A DNA stretch of 36,001 nucleotides, taken from the NCBI GenBank assembly GCA_031273845.1, contig JAISRC010000042.1, positions 1 to 36,001 of the forward strand. Reading direction: 5' to 3'. A program made the position numbers and the translations under genes. Shown here piece by piece: positions 15,731 to 24,485 of this stretch. Under the pieces are notes generated by a model. That model did no database searches. It was not told where the DNA came from and saw nothing but the letters and a program-made list of their open reading frames with translations. Position 1 is the first letter of the stretch. The number at the start of each line of letters is the position of its first letter. The stretch is from Desulfovibrio sp. Its GTDB lineage: Bacteria; Desulfobacterota; Desulfovibrionia; Desulfovibrionales; Desulfovibrionaceae.

Positions 15731-16708
15731 TCAGAACTGCGCTCCGGGCGTGTCCACAAGCGCCGGGTTCTCCCCCGGCGCCGGCGCCGAGGTAGGCGCC
15801 GTTTCGTCCGGACGCACGACAACTGCTCCGTCCTTGACCTCTTTATCATCCCCGGGCATTGCCGCGCCGGCAGGCGCAACGCCCGTATCCTTCTTTTCCT
15901 CCGCCGGGGCCGGGCTTTCCGCGGGCGCGCGGGGCGCTTCACCGGGAACGGCGTTTACCGGCACGGCATAGACCAGAGGCAGATTGCCTATATAGCGGGT
16001 GATCCAGAAAAACGCGGATTCGCCCACGCCGGTCAGACCGCTCGACCTTTCTTTCAGGATCGCCTCCCAGTCTTCACCGGCCGCCGCGCCGCCGGCGAAA
16101 CGCCCCGGCCAGACGACTCCCGCAGGCGTGATCATGGAGAACGCCCCCGGATCGGGACTCAGGGACGCCAGAACAGCCGGATCAAAATGAGCGACGATAA
16201 TCCCGCGCATTTCCTCGCCCGCATACACAGGATTGCCGACGTAGATTTCCGGAGCCGACTTGTCCATCTGCACATAAGCCCGGAGCATGCCGGGCCGCTG
16301 TTTGGGATCGGCTTCCAGCAAAGGCCCCGCATCAAATTCTTTGGCAAAATATTCCGGATACCTGGCGTTGACGACGCCGTCCCCGCCGACCAGAGCCACT
16401 CCCGAAATCCAGGGGAAACTCTGTATCATCTGCAAGGCCCATTGCTGGTCTGGGCTGTTGTCGCTGTTTTCCATAGCCCGGATCAGCCGGACGATTTCGG
16501 CGTCCACACTGCTCACGGCCTCGCCCAAAGCCAGCTCATAGCCCTCGCGCCCGCCCTTGTCGTCTATGTCCAAGGTGGCCGGGGTATTCAGGTAGGCGGT
16601 ATACTGCCTCCTGGTAAACTTCCAGGAATCCTTGAGCATCTGATTTGACTCGCAAGCGCTTAAAAACACAAGGGGACACAGTAAAAGCAAGGGTAAAATA
16701 CAACGCAC
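15731..16708 (-). CDS. Predicted lipoprotein with a Cache-like sensor region and Pro/Ala-rich tail
   Basis: I do not recognise a named family. With the GTG start at 16708 (GGGAG six bases upstream) the protein is 325 residues and begins [19 protein letters not shown], a textbook lipoprotein signal with lipobox LSAC. A TTG start at 16750, overlapping the upstream stop, would add 14 residues and is possible. Residues about 30-245 look like an extracytoplasmic alpha/beta sensor fold ([19 protein letters not shown], then [23 protein letters not shown], then [13 protein letters not shown]), similar in pattern to Cache domains; this is inference. The last 70 residues are disordered and rich in Pro, Ala and Glu. 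Fifth gene of the pgsA-fbp operon. Confidence 0.75.
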   Translation of the reverse strand: MRCILPLLLLCPLVFLSACESNQMLKDSWKFTRRQYTAYLNTPATLDIDDKGGREGYELALGEAVSSVDAEIVRLIRAMENSDNSPDQQWALQMIQSFPWISGVALVGGDGVVNARYPEYFAKEFDAGPLLEADPKQRPGMLRAYVQMDKSAPEIYVGNPVYAGEEMRGIIVAHFDPAVLASLSPDPGAFSMITPAGVVWPGRFAGGAAAGEDWEAILKERSSGLTGVGESAFFWITRYIGNLPLVYAVPVNAVPGEAPRAPAESPAPAEEKKDTGVAPAGAAMPGDDKEVKDGAVVVRPDETAPTSAPAPGENPALVDTPGAQF

Positions 16709-16746
16709 TGCATACTCCCGGACAGCATCGGCGACCAGACGGAAAA

Positions 16747-17664
16747 TCAACGGGCCCTCGCCTCAAGACGTTCGGCCAGAGATTCGACCAAGGACAATGA
16801 TTCAAACAGATTGACTATCTTGCTGCTTTCTCCCGCAAAGGCGCTCCCTTTTTCCTCGCGCCCGGCCTGGTCGGCGGCGCCGGCCATGCAATGAGTGAGT
16901 TCTTCCACCCTGGCTTCAAGGGAAGGTCTGTCGCCGGGCAACGCGGATTGCAGCAATTCCCGATAAATATCAAGAGCGCCGGAAAAATCTCCCTGCTCGG
17001 CGAGCACTTCGGCCATGGACCGGGTGCGCAGGGAAAAACCTTCGTCCGCATCTTCATAGTCGTCGGCTCCGGCGCTTTCCTCCTGCTCATCTTCCTGCGC
17101 CGGAGAGGAAAGCAGGGCGCGGATCTCCCGGCTGCCGGACAGGGAAGCCGGGTCGGATCCGCCACCGGTCCCGGTCACGCCGCCGGAACGTTCCGGCGGC
17201 GGGGTCGGCTCCGTATCGGGCGCGCGTTTCTCCGGCAACACCCCGGCCGCGCCGTCCGCAAGCACGGCATGCAGACCGTGTTCTATAATTCTGCCCCAGC
17301 CGATATCTTTTCCCTGCAGCGCAGCGGCGAAAAAACGCATGGCCAGGGCCGCGTCCTGCATGGCCGGATCTGCGGAAATGCTTTCGCTCCATGCCGACCA
17401 GAAGCCGGGATAAGCGGCGAAAAGATGCTCCAGACCGTCTATTTCCGTGGACAATTCCTTGTCCGAGCGCTGCATGTGCAGAAGTTCCACCAACAAAAGA
17501 CGCGCTTCAACATGGTCCGGGTGACGCAACAGGCCCTGGCGAAGCACGGCAACCGCATCCTCCGTCTGCCTGTCCGCGGCAAGCAGCTTTGCCAGAGGAA
17601 AAAAAACCCGTGAACCGGGTTCGAGTTCAAGGACTTCCCTGTACCATTCAATTTTTTGCTTCAT
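16747..17664 (-). CDS. Tetratricopeptide-like protein of unknown function
   Basis: A 305-residue soluble protein. The first 110 residues look like TPR helices (WYREVLELEPGSRVFFPLAKLLAADRQTEDAVAVLRQGLLRHPDHVEARLLLVELL). A low-complexity acidic and Gly/Pro linker spans roughly 145-205. Then comes another TPR-like unit, MAEVLAEQGDFSGALDIYRELLQ, a pattern seen in Desulfovibrio TPR proteins, and a helical tail. No signal peptide, so probably cytoplasmic. It overlaps ftsB by 17 bases and the lipoprotein frame by up to 4, so it belongs to the same transcript. GGAG lies nine bases before the start. Role unknown. Confidence 0.75.
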   Translation of the reverse strand: MKQKIEWYREVLELEPGSRVFFPLAKLLAADRQTEDAVAVLRQGLLRHPDHVEARLLLVELLHMQRSDKELSTEIDGLEHLFAAYPGFWSAWSESISADPAMQDAALAMRFFAAALQGKDIGWGRIIEHGLHAVLADGAAGVLPEKRAPDTEPTPPPERSGGVTGTGGGSDPASLSGSREIRALLSSPAQEDEQEESAGADDYEDADEGFSLRTRSMAEVLAEQGDFSGALDIYRELLQSALPGDRPSLEARVEELTHCMAGAADQAGREEKGSAFAGESSKIVNLFESLSLVESLAERLEARAR

Positions 17665-17974
17665 TTACCGGTGCTCCAGGGACTTCGCCTGTTTCTTCCA
17701 TGGGAAATATATACAGTATTTCATTCCCACGAACAAAGTTGAGACGGTTGCGTATCATTTTTTCAATGTATTTCGCATCAGACTGCAATAGACGTATTTC
17801 CCGGCTGAGTTCCAGATTTTGTTCACCGGCAGCCGCTATGCGGCTTTCCAGAGTATCGCAGCGCTCTCGCAGTTCCATATACGCTATCGCACCGCTCTTG
17901 CCCCAGACAAGGTTGTAGGCAAGCACAAAATTCAGCAACAGAGAAAAAACAAGGACGATGCGGCGCGCAAACAT
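17648..17974 (-). CDS. ftsB: FtsB/DivIC-type septum formation initiator
   Basis: A small bitopic division protein that links FtsL and FtsQ in the divisome. From ATG 17974 it has 108 residues: a short cytoplasmic Arg pair, one membrane helix (about 5-25, IVLVFSLLLNFVLAYNLVW), a coiled coil (about 32-70) and the DivIC-type end EKMIRNRLNFVRGNEILYIFP. The ATG overlaps the stop of the upstream gene as TAATG, which decides the start over a GTG ten codons earlier. Family is clear; whether it works as FtsB or a close relative is inferred. Confidence 0.85.
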   Translation of the reverse strand: MFARRIVLVFSLLLNFVLAYNLVWGKSGAIAYMELRERCDTLESRIAAAGEQNLELSREIRLLQSDAKYIEKMIRNRLNFVRGNEILYIFPMEETGEVPGAPVNEAKN

Positions 17975-18246
17975 TACTGCAAGAGCCTTGTCTTTGAAGC
18001 GCACTCTATTTCGGCCGTGTCCAGAGTATCTTTGAGCTCAGAGAGAAAACGGCCTGTCGCCGCCTCTATCCGGCAGACGTCATGCTCATCCACACTGACT
18101 TGTTCGAGACGCGCCACCACTTTCTTGAGTACTGTGAATTCGTTCTGCAGCGCCGGTCCGAGATGTGTACGCCCGAGGTCGTTTTCAAGTTCCAGGATGG
18201 TGACGAGGCAATTACGCAGACGACTGTTCAAAGGATCAATATTCAT
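17974..18246 (-). CDS. Small conserved-looking helical protein between pgsA and ftsB
   Basis: A 90-residue protein, MNIDPLNSRLRNCLVTILELENDLG onward, that appears all helical with Leu/Val heptads and no membrane segment or signal. I do not recognise the family. The start at 18246 overlaps the pgsA end by 11 bases; its stop shares TAATG with ftsB. Tight coupling to a divisome gene suggests a role near division or membrane synthesis, but that is inference. The ribosome-binding site is poor, which fits translational coupling. Confidence 0.7.
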   Translation of the reverse strand: MNIDPLNSRLRNCLVTILELENDLGRTHLGPALQNEFTVLKKVVARLEQVSVDEHDVCRIEAATGRFLSELKDTLDTAEIECASKTRLLQ

Positions 18247-18823
18247 GGCGGCCCGCGTCCCGTGCCGGGCCGAAGGGCGCACCCTTCCGGTCCCGGCGGA
18301 AATTTCTGAAATAATTATACCCGGAGAATATCGTCAGTGCCAGGGAAATGTAAAGGATAATCATGCCTATGTCGTGAACGGCTATGCCCGGCAGATCATA
18401 GTGAAGAATCAGTATGTCGAGGGCGATGATCTGCATGACGGTCTTGAATTTGCCGTGCCTGTCGGCGGCGATGACCACTCCGTCTTCGACGGCCACGGCG
18501 CGCAGGCCCGTCACCAGAATATCGCGTCCGACAATGATCACCGCTATCCAGCCTGGGACCCAGCCGTTCTGCACCAGCATGATCAGGGCCGAGGTAACCA
18601 GAACTTTGTCGGCAAGGGGGTCAAGAAATTTGCCCAGACTGGTAATCTGGTTTGTCTTTCTTGCAAGCCTCCCGTCCAGAAGATCGGTAAAACCGGCTGC
18701 AGCGAAAAGCAGGGCGGCCGCAAAACAGGTCCAGACGCCGGGAAACATCAGCAGGACGACTATCAAAGGCACTATCGCAATGCGGCTGATGGTCAGCCGA
18801 TTGGGAAGGTTGAACTTCATCAT
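18236..18823 (-). CDS. pgsA: CDP-diacylglycerol-glycerol-3-phosphate 3-phosphatidyltransferase
   Basis: Makes phosphatidylglycerol phosphate in the inner membrane, the committed step to phosphatidylglycerol and cardiolipin. The 195 residues begin NLPNRLTISRIAIVPLIVVLL, contain four to six membrane helices, and carry the CDP-alcohol phosphotransferase motif DLLDGRLARKTNQITSLGKF-LDPLADK (the DGxxARx8Gx3Dx3D pattern). Two consecutive ATGs start the gene; the second (18820) is equally possible. First gene of the leftward operon that ends with fbp. The C-terminus RKGAPFGPARDAGRHEY is hydrophilic. Confidence 0.95.
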   Translation of the reverse strand: MMKFNLPNRLTISRIAIVPLIVVLLMFPGVWTCFAAALLFAAAGFTDLLDGRLARKTNQITSLGKFLDPLADKVLVTSALIMLVQNGWVPGWIAVIIVGRDILVTGLRAVAVEDGVVIAADRHGKFKTVMQIIALDILILHYDLPGIAVHDIGMIILYISLALTIFSGYNYFRNFRRDRKGAPFGPARDAGRHEY

Positions 18824-18849
18824 CGCGCGTCCCGGCTGAAGTGCATTTG

Positions 18850-19073
18850 GGAAACACTGATTTATTGATTTATTTAATCGGGGATCTGCCCCGAACCTCG
18901 CCGGGGAAATTACTACAAGATTTTGTCCGCCTTCACTTCGTTCAGGACGGACAGGCCCCGGACCCCCTCAAATATGACCTGCCGAAATATCCTATCGGGG
19001 TGCAAGGGAATGATTCCCCTGTCGGGGGAGTCTGAGGGGCGGAGCCACTTCAGAGAAATAAATCAGCATTTCC
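18850..19073 (+). mobile_element. 224-bp inverted-repeat element (MITE-like), copy C
   Basis: Ends GGAAACACTGATTTATT (left) and, read from the right, GGAAATGCTGATTTATT. Flanked by a perfect 4-bp direct repeat TTTG (18846-18849 and 19074-19077). It aligns along its length with copies A and B and is 10 bases longer because GATTTATT is doubled near the left end. It lies in the 315-base gap between pgsA and mrp, upstream of pgsA and downstream of mrp; nothing else is seen in that gap. Confidence 0.85.
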
Positions 19074-19138
19074 TTTGCATCCGACTCTGCAAGCATACAC
19101 TGCGGCTCTCCTTCGCGCAATGCAAAAAAACACGCGCT

Positions 19139-20113
19139 TCACCCTGCCGCAAGGGCAAAATCGACGGCTTCACCCGCCCGGCAGCGTGCCGCCACTTCAA
19201 CGGACAGAGCCGCGAAACCGCGCTTGGCCGCGCAGTCGCCGTCGCACAGCGCCAGAGGCCTGCCCAGGTCGGCGCTCAGCACCGCCGCCGGGTCCAAAGC
19301 TATTTCCCCGAGAAAGGGGATGCCGTTTTCTTCCGCCAACATCCTGCCTCCGCCTTTCTTGAAGAGCCGGATGTCTCCGCCGCAGTGAGGACAGCAAAGC
19401 CCGCTCATGTTCTCCACCAGTCCCAGAATTTTCCCGCCCGCCGTCCTCAAAAAACTCAAGGCCCTGCGTACGTCGGCCAGGGACAGTTCCTGCGGGGTCG
19501 TCACCATCACGGCAAGGATGTCGGGAATGTTTTTCAGCACGGTCAGGTGTTCATCCCCGGTGCCGGGCGGGGAATCAATGATCAGGAAGTCGAGCTCCCC
19601 CCACTCCGTTCCCCCGATAAAGCGCAGGACGGCAGCCGATTTTTTGGGGCCGCGCCAGATGACGGCTTTGTCCCTGTCCGGGAGCATGGAAGCCAGGGAA
19701 ATGAAATGCAGATTCGGCATGAATTCTACCGGGATAAGTCTCCCGGTCACCTCGTCCGCCCGCACGGCGCAGGCGCGGCTGCCGAGCAGGCCGGCCACGC
19801 TCGGGCCGTGCATGTCCACATCCATGATGCCGACCTTGCAGCCTTCAAGGGCCAGAGCCGCCGCCACATTCACGGCCACTGAGCTTTTCCCGACCCCGCC
19901 CTTGCCGCTCATCACAAAGAGCTTATACTTGACCGACGTGAGGGCAAGGGAAAGACCGGACCGGCGCTGTTCCGCCGTTGCCTGCCCCTTGCCCGGCAAG
20001 GCCGGGCACGAGGCGCAACCGGCACCCTCCGGTTCCGCCGTTCCGCAGGCGCCGCGGACGGCGCACGCCGCAACTCCGCTGCCGCATTCCCTCGCAAAAC
20101 GCCCTATTTCCAC
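19139..20113 (-). CDS. mrp: Mrp/NBP35-family P-loop ATPase (Fe-S carrier)
   Basis: A cytosolic ATPase that holds and transfers [4Fe-4S] clusters to target proteins. The 324 residues have the deviant Walker [12 protein letters not shown] (residues 68-78), Mrp signature [14 protein letters not shown]-like segment ([13 protein letters not shown]), and the CPHCGG pair (CXXC) that bridges a cluster in the dimer. The N-terminal 40 residues hold five Cys (10, 17, 23, 33, 36), a Cys-rich extension that could bind a further cluster; spacing does not match classical NBP35. The GTG start at 20113 lies inside the end of pcm (10-base overlap) with GGGAG upstream. Confidence 0.9.
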   Translation of the reverse strand: MEIGRFARECGSGVAACAVRGACGTAEPEGAGCASCPALPGKGQATAEQRRSGLSLALTSVKYKLFVMSGKGGVGKSSVAVNVAAALALEGCKVGIMDVDMHGPSVAGLLGSRACAVRADEVTGRLIPVEFMPNLHFISLASMLPDRDKAVIWRGPKKSAAVLRFIGGTEWGELDFLIIDSPPGTGDEHLTVLKNIPDILAVMVTTPQELSLADVRRALSFLRTAGGKILGLVENMSGLCCPHCGGDIRLFKKGGGRMLAEENGIPFLGEIALDPAAVLSADLGRPLALCDGDCAAKRGFAALSVEVAARCRAGEAVDFALAAG

Positions 20114-20745
20114 CCGTGTGCTCCCTTGAGATCCACAAAGGCAACGGGGGCATCGGTTTCAACGCTCACGCCGCCTCCTTCCTTACGTACCACAGCCAAA
20201 TGTTGGTTCCGCCCCCTGCCTCCCACGGGGATGACCATGACACCCGGATCCGCGAGTTGCTCGACCAAGGGGGCGGGAACATCGGGGCCGCCCGCCGTCA
20301 CAATGATCCTATCGTAAGGCCCGGCTTCCGGCCAGCCCTCGGTGCCGTCGGCGAGTTTGAGCCGGACGGAGCGGCAGCGCAGTTTGACCAGCAGACTCCC
20401 GGCGCTTGCGTACAAGTCCGGCAAGCGTTCCACGGAATACACGGAGAGGCCCATTGCACAGAGCACAGCCGCCTGGTAACCTGAACCGGTGCCTATTTCC
20501 AGAACGCTCATGCCCGGAGACGCCCGCAGCAAGGAGGACATCAGGGCAACGATATAGGGTTGGGAAATGGTCTGGCCGCAGGCTATGGGCAGGGGGATAT
20601 TTTCATAGGCCTGGGAGTATAGGGCGTCTTCCACAAAGAGATGACGGGGAACCTTGCGCATGGCGGCGAGAACGGCAGGGTCGGCAATCCCCTGGCCCGT
20701 TATAGTCTTCACCATGCGGTCACGGCTTATCTTGAACCTGTCCAC
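20104..20745 (-). CDS. pcm: Protein-L-isoaspartate O-methyltransferase
   Basis: Repairs isoaspartyl residues in aged proteins using S-adenosylmethionine. The 213 residues show the N-terminal [37 protein letters not shown] segment typical of PCMT, SAM motif [16 protein letters not shown], and [22 protein letters not shown]. Length is normal. It overlaps mrp by 10 bases and probably shares its transcript. The next gene upstream, nadB, is separated by repeats. Confidence 0.95.
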   Translation of the reverse strand: MDRFKISRDRMVKTITGQGIADPAVLAAMRKVPRHLFVEDALYSQAYENIPLPIACGQTISQPYIVALMSSLLRASPGMSVLEIGTGSGYQAAVLCAMGLSVYSVERLPDLYASAGSLLVKLRCRSVRLKLADGTEGWPEAGPYDRIIVTAGGPDVPAPLVEQLADPGVMVIPVGGRGRNQHLAVVRKEGGGVSVETDAPVAFVDLKGAHGWK

Positions 20746-20783
20746 GCCCCGGCTCCCGCCGGCCTTTCAAGGCCTTTTTCATT

Positions 20784-20875
20784 ACAGCATGTTACGCTTG
20801 AGCTTGTCGCTTACGGCGGGCGGCGGCGCTTCGCGCTCACGCCGCCTGAGCATTTTCAACGTTGAAATGCTCAGG
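20784..20875 (+). repeat. Mosaic hairpin repeat, modules Y (5' part), Z (3' part) and W
   Basis: ACAGCATGTTACGCTTGAG and the rest of the 38-base Y start (20784-20821) run directly into the second half of module Z (GGCGGCGGCGCTTCGCGC) and the W hairpin, CCTGAGCATTTTCAAC pairing with GTTGAAATGCTCAGG at 20845-20875 (one bulge). This copy joins parts that are separate elsewhere, so it reads as a recombined unit. It lies between nadB and pcm. Confidence 0.7.
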
Positions 20876-20910
20876 ATTTTCACTTGAAAAGAAAAAGTCT
20901 TTTTTTGGAA

Positions 20911-22491
20911 TCATACCCGGTGATGGCAACCGATATCCCTGGTGTTGCGCAGGGCGGCCTGGGTAATCAGATAGGCCGTCCGGCAACCGTGGAAAAGATC
21001 CAGCACGGCGCGGGACAAGGGGGTGCTCCTGTAAAAGTCGTGAATATTGCGGGAAAGATCGCGCAGTTCCTCAAAAGCGCGGGCAAGGCGGGGACCTGTA
21101 CGCGTTATGCCCACATAATTCCACATGGTGTTGTGTATGGTGGCCCAGTCCTGCGCAATGAGGGCCGGGTCGTCATTGCGCTCGTCGCCCTGGACCTTCC
21201 AGTCCTCTATCTCGCCGTAGAGGCGCTTGCACGGCGCCGGGCCTTCCCTGATAAGCGCCGCGATGTCGTCCCCGGCGGCCTTGCCCCAGAGCAGGGCTTC
21301 CAGCAGGGATGTGCTGGCGAGACGGTTGGCTCCGTGCACGCCGGTACAGGCGCATTCGCCCACGCTGTACAAACGGTTCAGGCTGGTGCGGCCTTTGAGA
21401 TCCACGAGGATGCCGCCGCAAAAATAATGGGCGGCCGGGACCACAGGTATGGGTTCCGAGCGGATGTCTATGCCGCGCTCCAGGCAGTTTTGCAGAACCG
21501 TCGGGAAGCGCTCCTCCAGCTTGTGCCTGACCCCGCCGAGGTCAAGGAACACGCAGGGTTCGCCGTTGCGCAGCAACACGTCTACTATGGAACGCGAAAC
21601 TATGTCGCGCGGGGCAAGATCGCCCCTGGAGTCGTAGCGTTCCATAAAATAGTCGTTCTTGCCCGCGAAGAGTCTGGCCCCTTCACCGCGCATGGCTTCG
21701 GTGATCAGGAAACGGCGCGGTTCGGCATAGAACAGCGTGGTCGGGTGAAACTGCATGAATTCCATGTTCATGAGCCGGACCATGGCCCGCGCGGCCATGG
21801 TAATGCCGGAGCCGGTGGCGGCGCGGGAATTGGAAGAATGCAGGTAGACCCGGCCGGCGCCTCCCGTAGCCAGCACCGTGACGTCGGCCAGCATGGTTTC
21901 CACGATGCCCGTCGCTTCGTTCAGCACATAGGCTCCGCAGCACCGGTTTTCCAGTTGATAACGGTAGGTCATGCCGCGGCTGTGGTGGTGTGAGGTCAGA
22001 AGATCCACGGCGGAGCAGCCGTCGCATATCTCAATATAAGGGTCGTCGCGCACGGCCTGATACACGCTCTCCATGATGCTCCGGCCGGTATGGTCGGCGC
22101 AGTGCAGGATGCGGGCCGAGGAGTGTCCGGCCTCGCGCGTCAGATCCCGGCAGGAAGCGTCCTTGCGGTCAAAAGGTACGTCCAGCCGGTCTATGAGTAT
22201 CTCGTCAACGGCTTTCGGGCCTTCCACGGCCAGAAATTTCACGGCTTCGGGGTTGTTGATGCGGTGTCCCGCCGTCATGATGTCTTCTTCAAGCCGTGCC
22301 GCATCGCCCTTGTCGGAAGAACGATAGATGATCCCGCCTTGGGCCAGAACGGAATTGGCGGGCTGGGCTTCGCTTCCGGAAGAAAGAAGCCTGACTTCGA
22401 TGCCCTGTCCGGCAAGCCGCAGAGCGGTGATGCAACCGGCCAGGCCCGCGCCGATGATCAGCACGCTGTGCCGGCTTCTCTGTATCCGCAT
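20911..22491 (-). CDS. nadB: L-aspartate oxidase
   Basis: FAD enzyme that oxidises L-aspartate to iminoaspartate, the first step of NAD synthesis; in anaerobes fumarate can be the acceptor. The 526 residues show the N-terminal dinucleotide fold VLIIGAGLAGCITALRLA, SVLAQGGIIY, the FAD/active-site part EFMQFHPTTLF and RGEGARLF, then VPAAHYFCGGILVDLKGRTSLNRLYSVGECACTGVHGANRLASTSLLEALLWG. Last gene of the leftward nadC-nadA-nadB operon, 18 bases after nadA. Succinate dehydrogenase flavoprotein is excluded by length, context and the LAQGG segment. Confidence 0.96.
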   Translation of the reverse strand: MRIQRSRHSVLIIGAGLAGCITALRLAGQGIEVRLLSSGSEAQPANSVLAQGGIIYRSSDKGDAARLEEDIMTAGHRINNPEAVKFLAVEGPKAVDEILIDRLDVPFDRKDASCRDLTREAGHSSARILHCADHTGRSIMESVYQAVRDDPYIEICDGCSAVDLLTSHHHSRGMTYRYQLENRCCGAYVLNEATGIVETMLADVTVLATGGAGRVYLHSSNSRAATGSGITMAARAMVRLMNMEFMQFHPTTLFYAEPRRFLITEAMRGEGARLFAGKNDYFMERYDSRGDLAPRDIVSRSIVDVLLRNGEPCVFLDLGGVRHKLEERFPTVLQNCLERGIDIRSEPIPVVPAAHYFCGGILVDLKGRTSLNRLYSVGECACTGVHGANRLASTSLLEALLWGKAAGDDIAALIREGPAPCKRLYGEIEDWKVQGDERNDDPALIAQDWATIHNTMWNYVGITRTGPRLARAFEELRDLSRNIHDFYRSTPLSRAVLDLFHGCRTAYLITQAALRNTRDIGCHHRV

Positions 22492-22509
22492 CTTGCCTCC
22501 GGTCCGGCG

Positions 22510-23601
22510 TCAGGCACAACGCTCCAGCATGCGTTCAAGGGCGGCTCTTGCCGGCGCCTGCAGTTCACAGCCTATTTTTACCTTGCAGGGAGATTCTTCC
22601 CCGGCATCTTCCGCCCGGTTCAACGCTTCCAAGGCGGCGCACAGGGAATCTTCGGTCGTCTGGGCCATGTGGGTGCATGCGCTTTCCACCAGGGGCAGCA
22701 CCGTCAGTCTTTCCTCGTGCCGGCGCGCAAGGCGCTCCACAAGGTTTATCTCCGTGCCGACGCCGATGACCGCATCGTCCGGCGCTTCATCAATATGACG
22801 GATGAGGAAGGCGGTGGAACCCACCGCATCCGCCGCCGCGACCACTTCCGGAATGCATTCCGGATGAACCGCGATTTTCGCGCCGGGATGCTCCGCACGG
22901 AGTCTCTCCACCTGGCGCAGGTTGAAGCGCGTATGTATGGAGCAAAAACCGGGCCAGAGAATCAGTCGCGCCCCGTCCGCGGCGGTCACGTCCAGATCGT
23001 CCCCTCCCCTGCTTATGCGCGCGGTATGCAGATCTTCCGCGGACAGGCCGAGGGCGTCGGCCGTATTGCGCCCCAAATTTTTGTCGGGGAGGAAAAGAAC
23101 GGCGTCCCCTTCCTTCAATGCCCACTCCAGCATGGTCCCGGCGTTGGCCGAGGTACAGACAGCGCCGCCGAACTCTCCGGCTACGGCTTTTACCCCCAGG
23201 GAGGAATTCACGTAGGTCAGGGGGATGACCTTGCGCCCGTTGCGGGTCAAGCGCTTCATTACCTTGCGCAGCAGTCCGGCCGGAGACATGAGGGCCATGC
23301 TGCATTCGGCCGAAGGCTCCGGCAGATGGACCTGCACGCTTTTCCCGGCAAGCAGCGCGGCGGACTCGGCCATGAAATACACCCCGCAAAACATTATATA
23401 GCGCGTTTCAAGCATCGCGCACCTGCGGGCCAATTCAAGGGAATCCCCGCACAGATCGCAGTGGGCGACCACCTCGTCGGCCTGGTAATGATGCCCCACC
23501 AGGGTCAGGTCGGCGCCGAAGCGGACGCGCAGCTCCTCGATCCTGTCGCCGCGTTTCCGCCCGGATGCGGCGCTCTCCGGCATTCCGGCCTTCGGGTTCA
23601 T
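22510..23601 (-). CDS. nadA: Quinolinate synthase
   Basis: Condenses iminoaspartate with dihydroxyacetone phosphate to quinolinate, using a [4Fe-4S] cluster. The 363 residues contain GHHYQADEVVAHCD, CGVYFMAESAALL (first cluster Cys), YVNSSLGVKA, AVCTSANAGTML (second Cys), LFLPDKNLGRNTA, FCSIHTRF, HPEC and the third Cys in VESACTHMAQTTEDSL. It starts with an ATG that overlaps the nadC stop by four bases (ATGA). Length fits the family. Confidence 0.96.
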   Translation of the reverse strand: MNPKAGMPESAASGRKRGDRIEELRVRFGADLTLVGHHYQADEVVAHCDLCGDSLELARRCAMLETRYIMFCGVYFMAESAALLAGKSVQVHLPEPSAECSMALMSPAGLLRKVMKRLTRNGRKVIPLTYVNSSLGVKAVAGEFGGAVCTSANAGTMLEWALKEGDAVLFLPDKNLGRNTADALGLSAEDLHTARISRGGDDLDVTAADGARLILWPGFCSIHTRFNLRQVERLRAEHPGAKIAVHPECIPEVVAAADAVGSTAFLIRHIDEAPDDAVIGVGTEINLVERLARRHEERLTVLPLVESACTHMAQTTEDSLCAALEALNRAEDAGEESPCKVKIGCELQAPARAALERMLERCA

Positions 23602-24485
23602 CGGCTTGTCCGCATGCTGAAATCGGCGGCGGGCGCCGAATGCGTGAGTCTGCCCACGGAGATGAAATCCGCCCTGCGCTTTCCGCCGGCCAGGGCAAAA
23701 CTCCTGATGTTGTCCAAGTCAATTCCTCCGCTTATTTCGACTTCCACATGGGGAGGCAGCCTGTCAAGCATGTTTCCTATCATTTCAGGACTCATGTTAT
23801 CAAGCATTATGCGTGAAACCTCGCAGGCGGCGGCTTCCAGGGCTTCCTCAATTGTCCGGCATTCGACTTCCACCGGTACGGAAGAGCCGAGGCGCGAGCG
23901 CAGGCGTTGTACGGCGGGAGTGATGCCGCCCATGGCTTCTATATGGTTGTCCTTGAGCATGGGCAGTTCGTAAAGGGTTTTGCGGTGATTGCAGCCCCCG
24001 CCCGCCGACACGGCGTACTTGTCCGGATAACGTAGGCCCGGCGCGGTCTTGCGCGTGTCCAGGAGACGCACCCCGGTGCCTTCAAGGGCCCGCACATAGC
24101 TGCGCGTCAGGGCGGCTATGCCTGAAAGCCGGCACAAAAAATTCAGAATCACGCGCTCCGCCCGCAAAATTACGCGCGCACTCCCCTCGACAGAGGCCGC
24201 CCTTGTGCCCGCGCAAAGCTCATCTCCGTCTTCCGCGTATGCCGATGTTTTCCACGCGCCCGGCTCCAGCACGGCTGTTTCGGCCAGGATCACGGGCAAG
24301 AGGGGCAGACCGGCAAGGACCGTGTCCTCTTTGGCGATTATTTCGGCGCGCAATACGTCGCGGACGCCGAAAACGGCGTTGCCGGCGACATCGGCGCCGT
24401 CTTCCGCCAGGGCTTCCCTGACGGTCCGCATCAGATGATCACGGGCGGGACCCGTGAAAAAATCATCGAAAGAAGCTCTCGGCAT
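23598..24485 (-). CDS. nadC: Nicotinate-nucleotide pyrophosphorylase (carboxylating)
   Basis: Converts quinolinate and PRPP to nicotinate mononucleotide. Visible hallmarks in 295 residues: RVILNFLCRLSGIAALT, DTRKTAPGLRYPDKYAVSAGG (substrate-binding Arg/Lys), GGGCNHRKTLYE, MLKDNHIEA, the VEVEC segment with catalytic Glu, and the C-terminal EISGGIDLDNIRSFA. First gene of nadCAB. The start is the ATG at 24485; its promoter must lie in the 327-base gap shared with mgtE. Confidence 0.96.
   Translation of the reverse strand: MPRASFDDFFTGPARDHLMRTVREALAEDGADVAGNAVFGVRDVLRAEIIAKEDTVLAGLPLLPVILAETAVLEPGAWKTSAYAEDGDELCAGTRAASVEGSARVILRAERVILNFLCRLSGIAALTRSYVRALEGTGVRLLDTRKTAPGLRYPDKYAVSAGGGCNHRKTLYELPMLKDNHIEAMGGITPAVQRLRSRLGSSVPVEVECRTIEEALEAAACEVSRIMLDNMSPEMIGNMLDRLPPHVEVEISGGIDLDNIRSFALAGGKRRADFISVGRLTHSAPAADFSMRTSR

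Noticed and set aside
15670-15942. 91-residue Arg-rich N-terminal extension of fructose-bisphosphatase
   Set aside because: It overlaps the lipoprotein gene in another frame; AAGGGGGG before 15669 and family length support the shorter protein.
22090-23973. 627-codon open frame on the plus strand
   Set aside because: It is antisense to nadB, nadA and nadC, all of which have full family motifs; GC-rich codon bias leaves long open frames opposite real genes.
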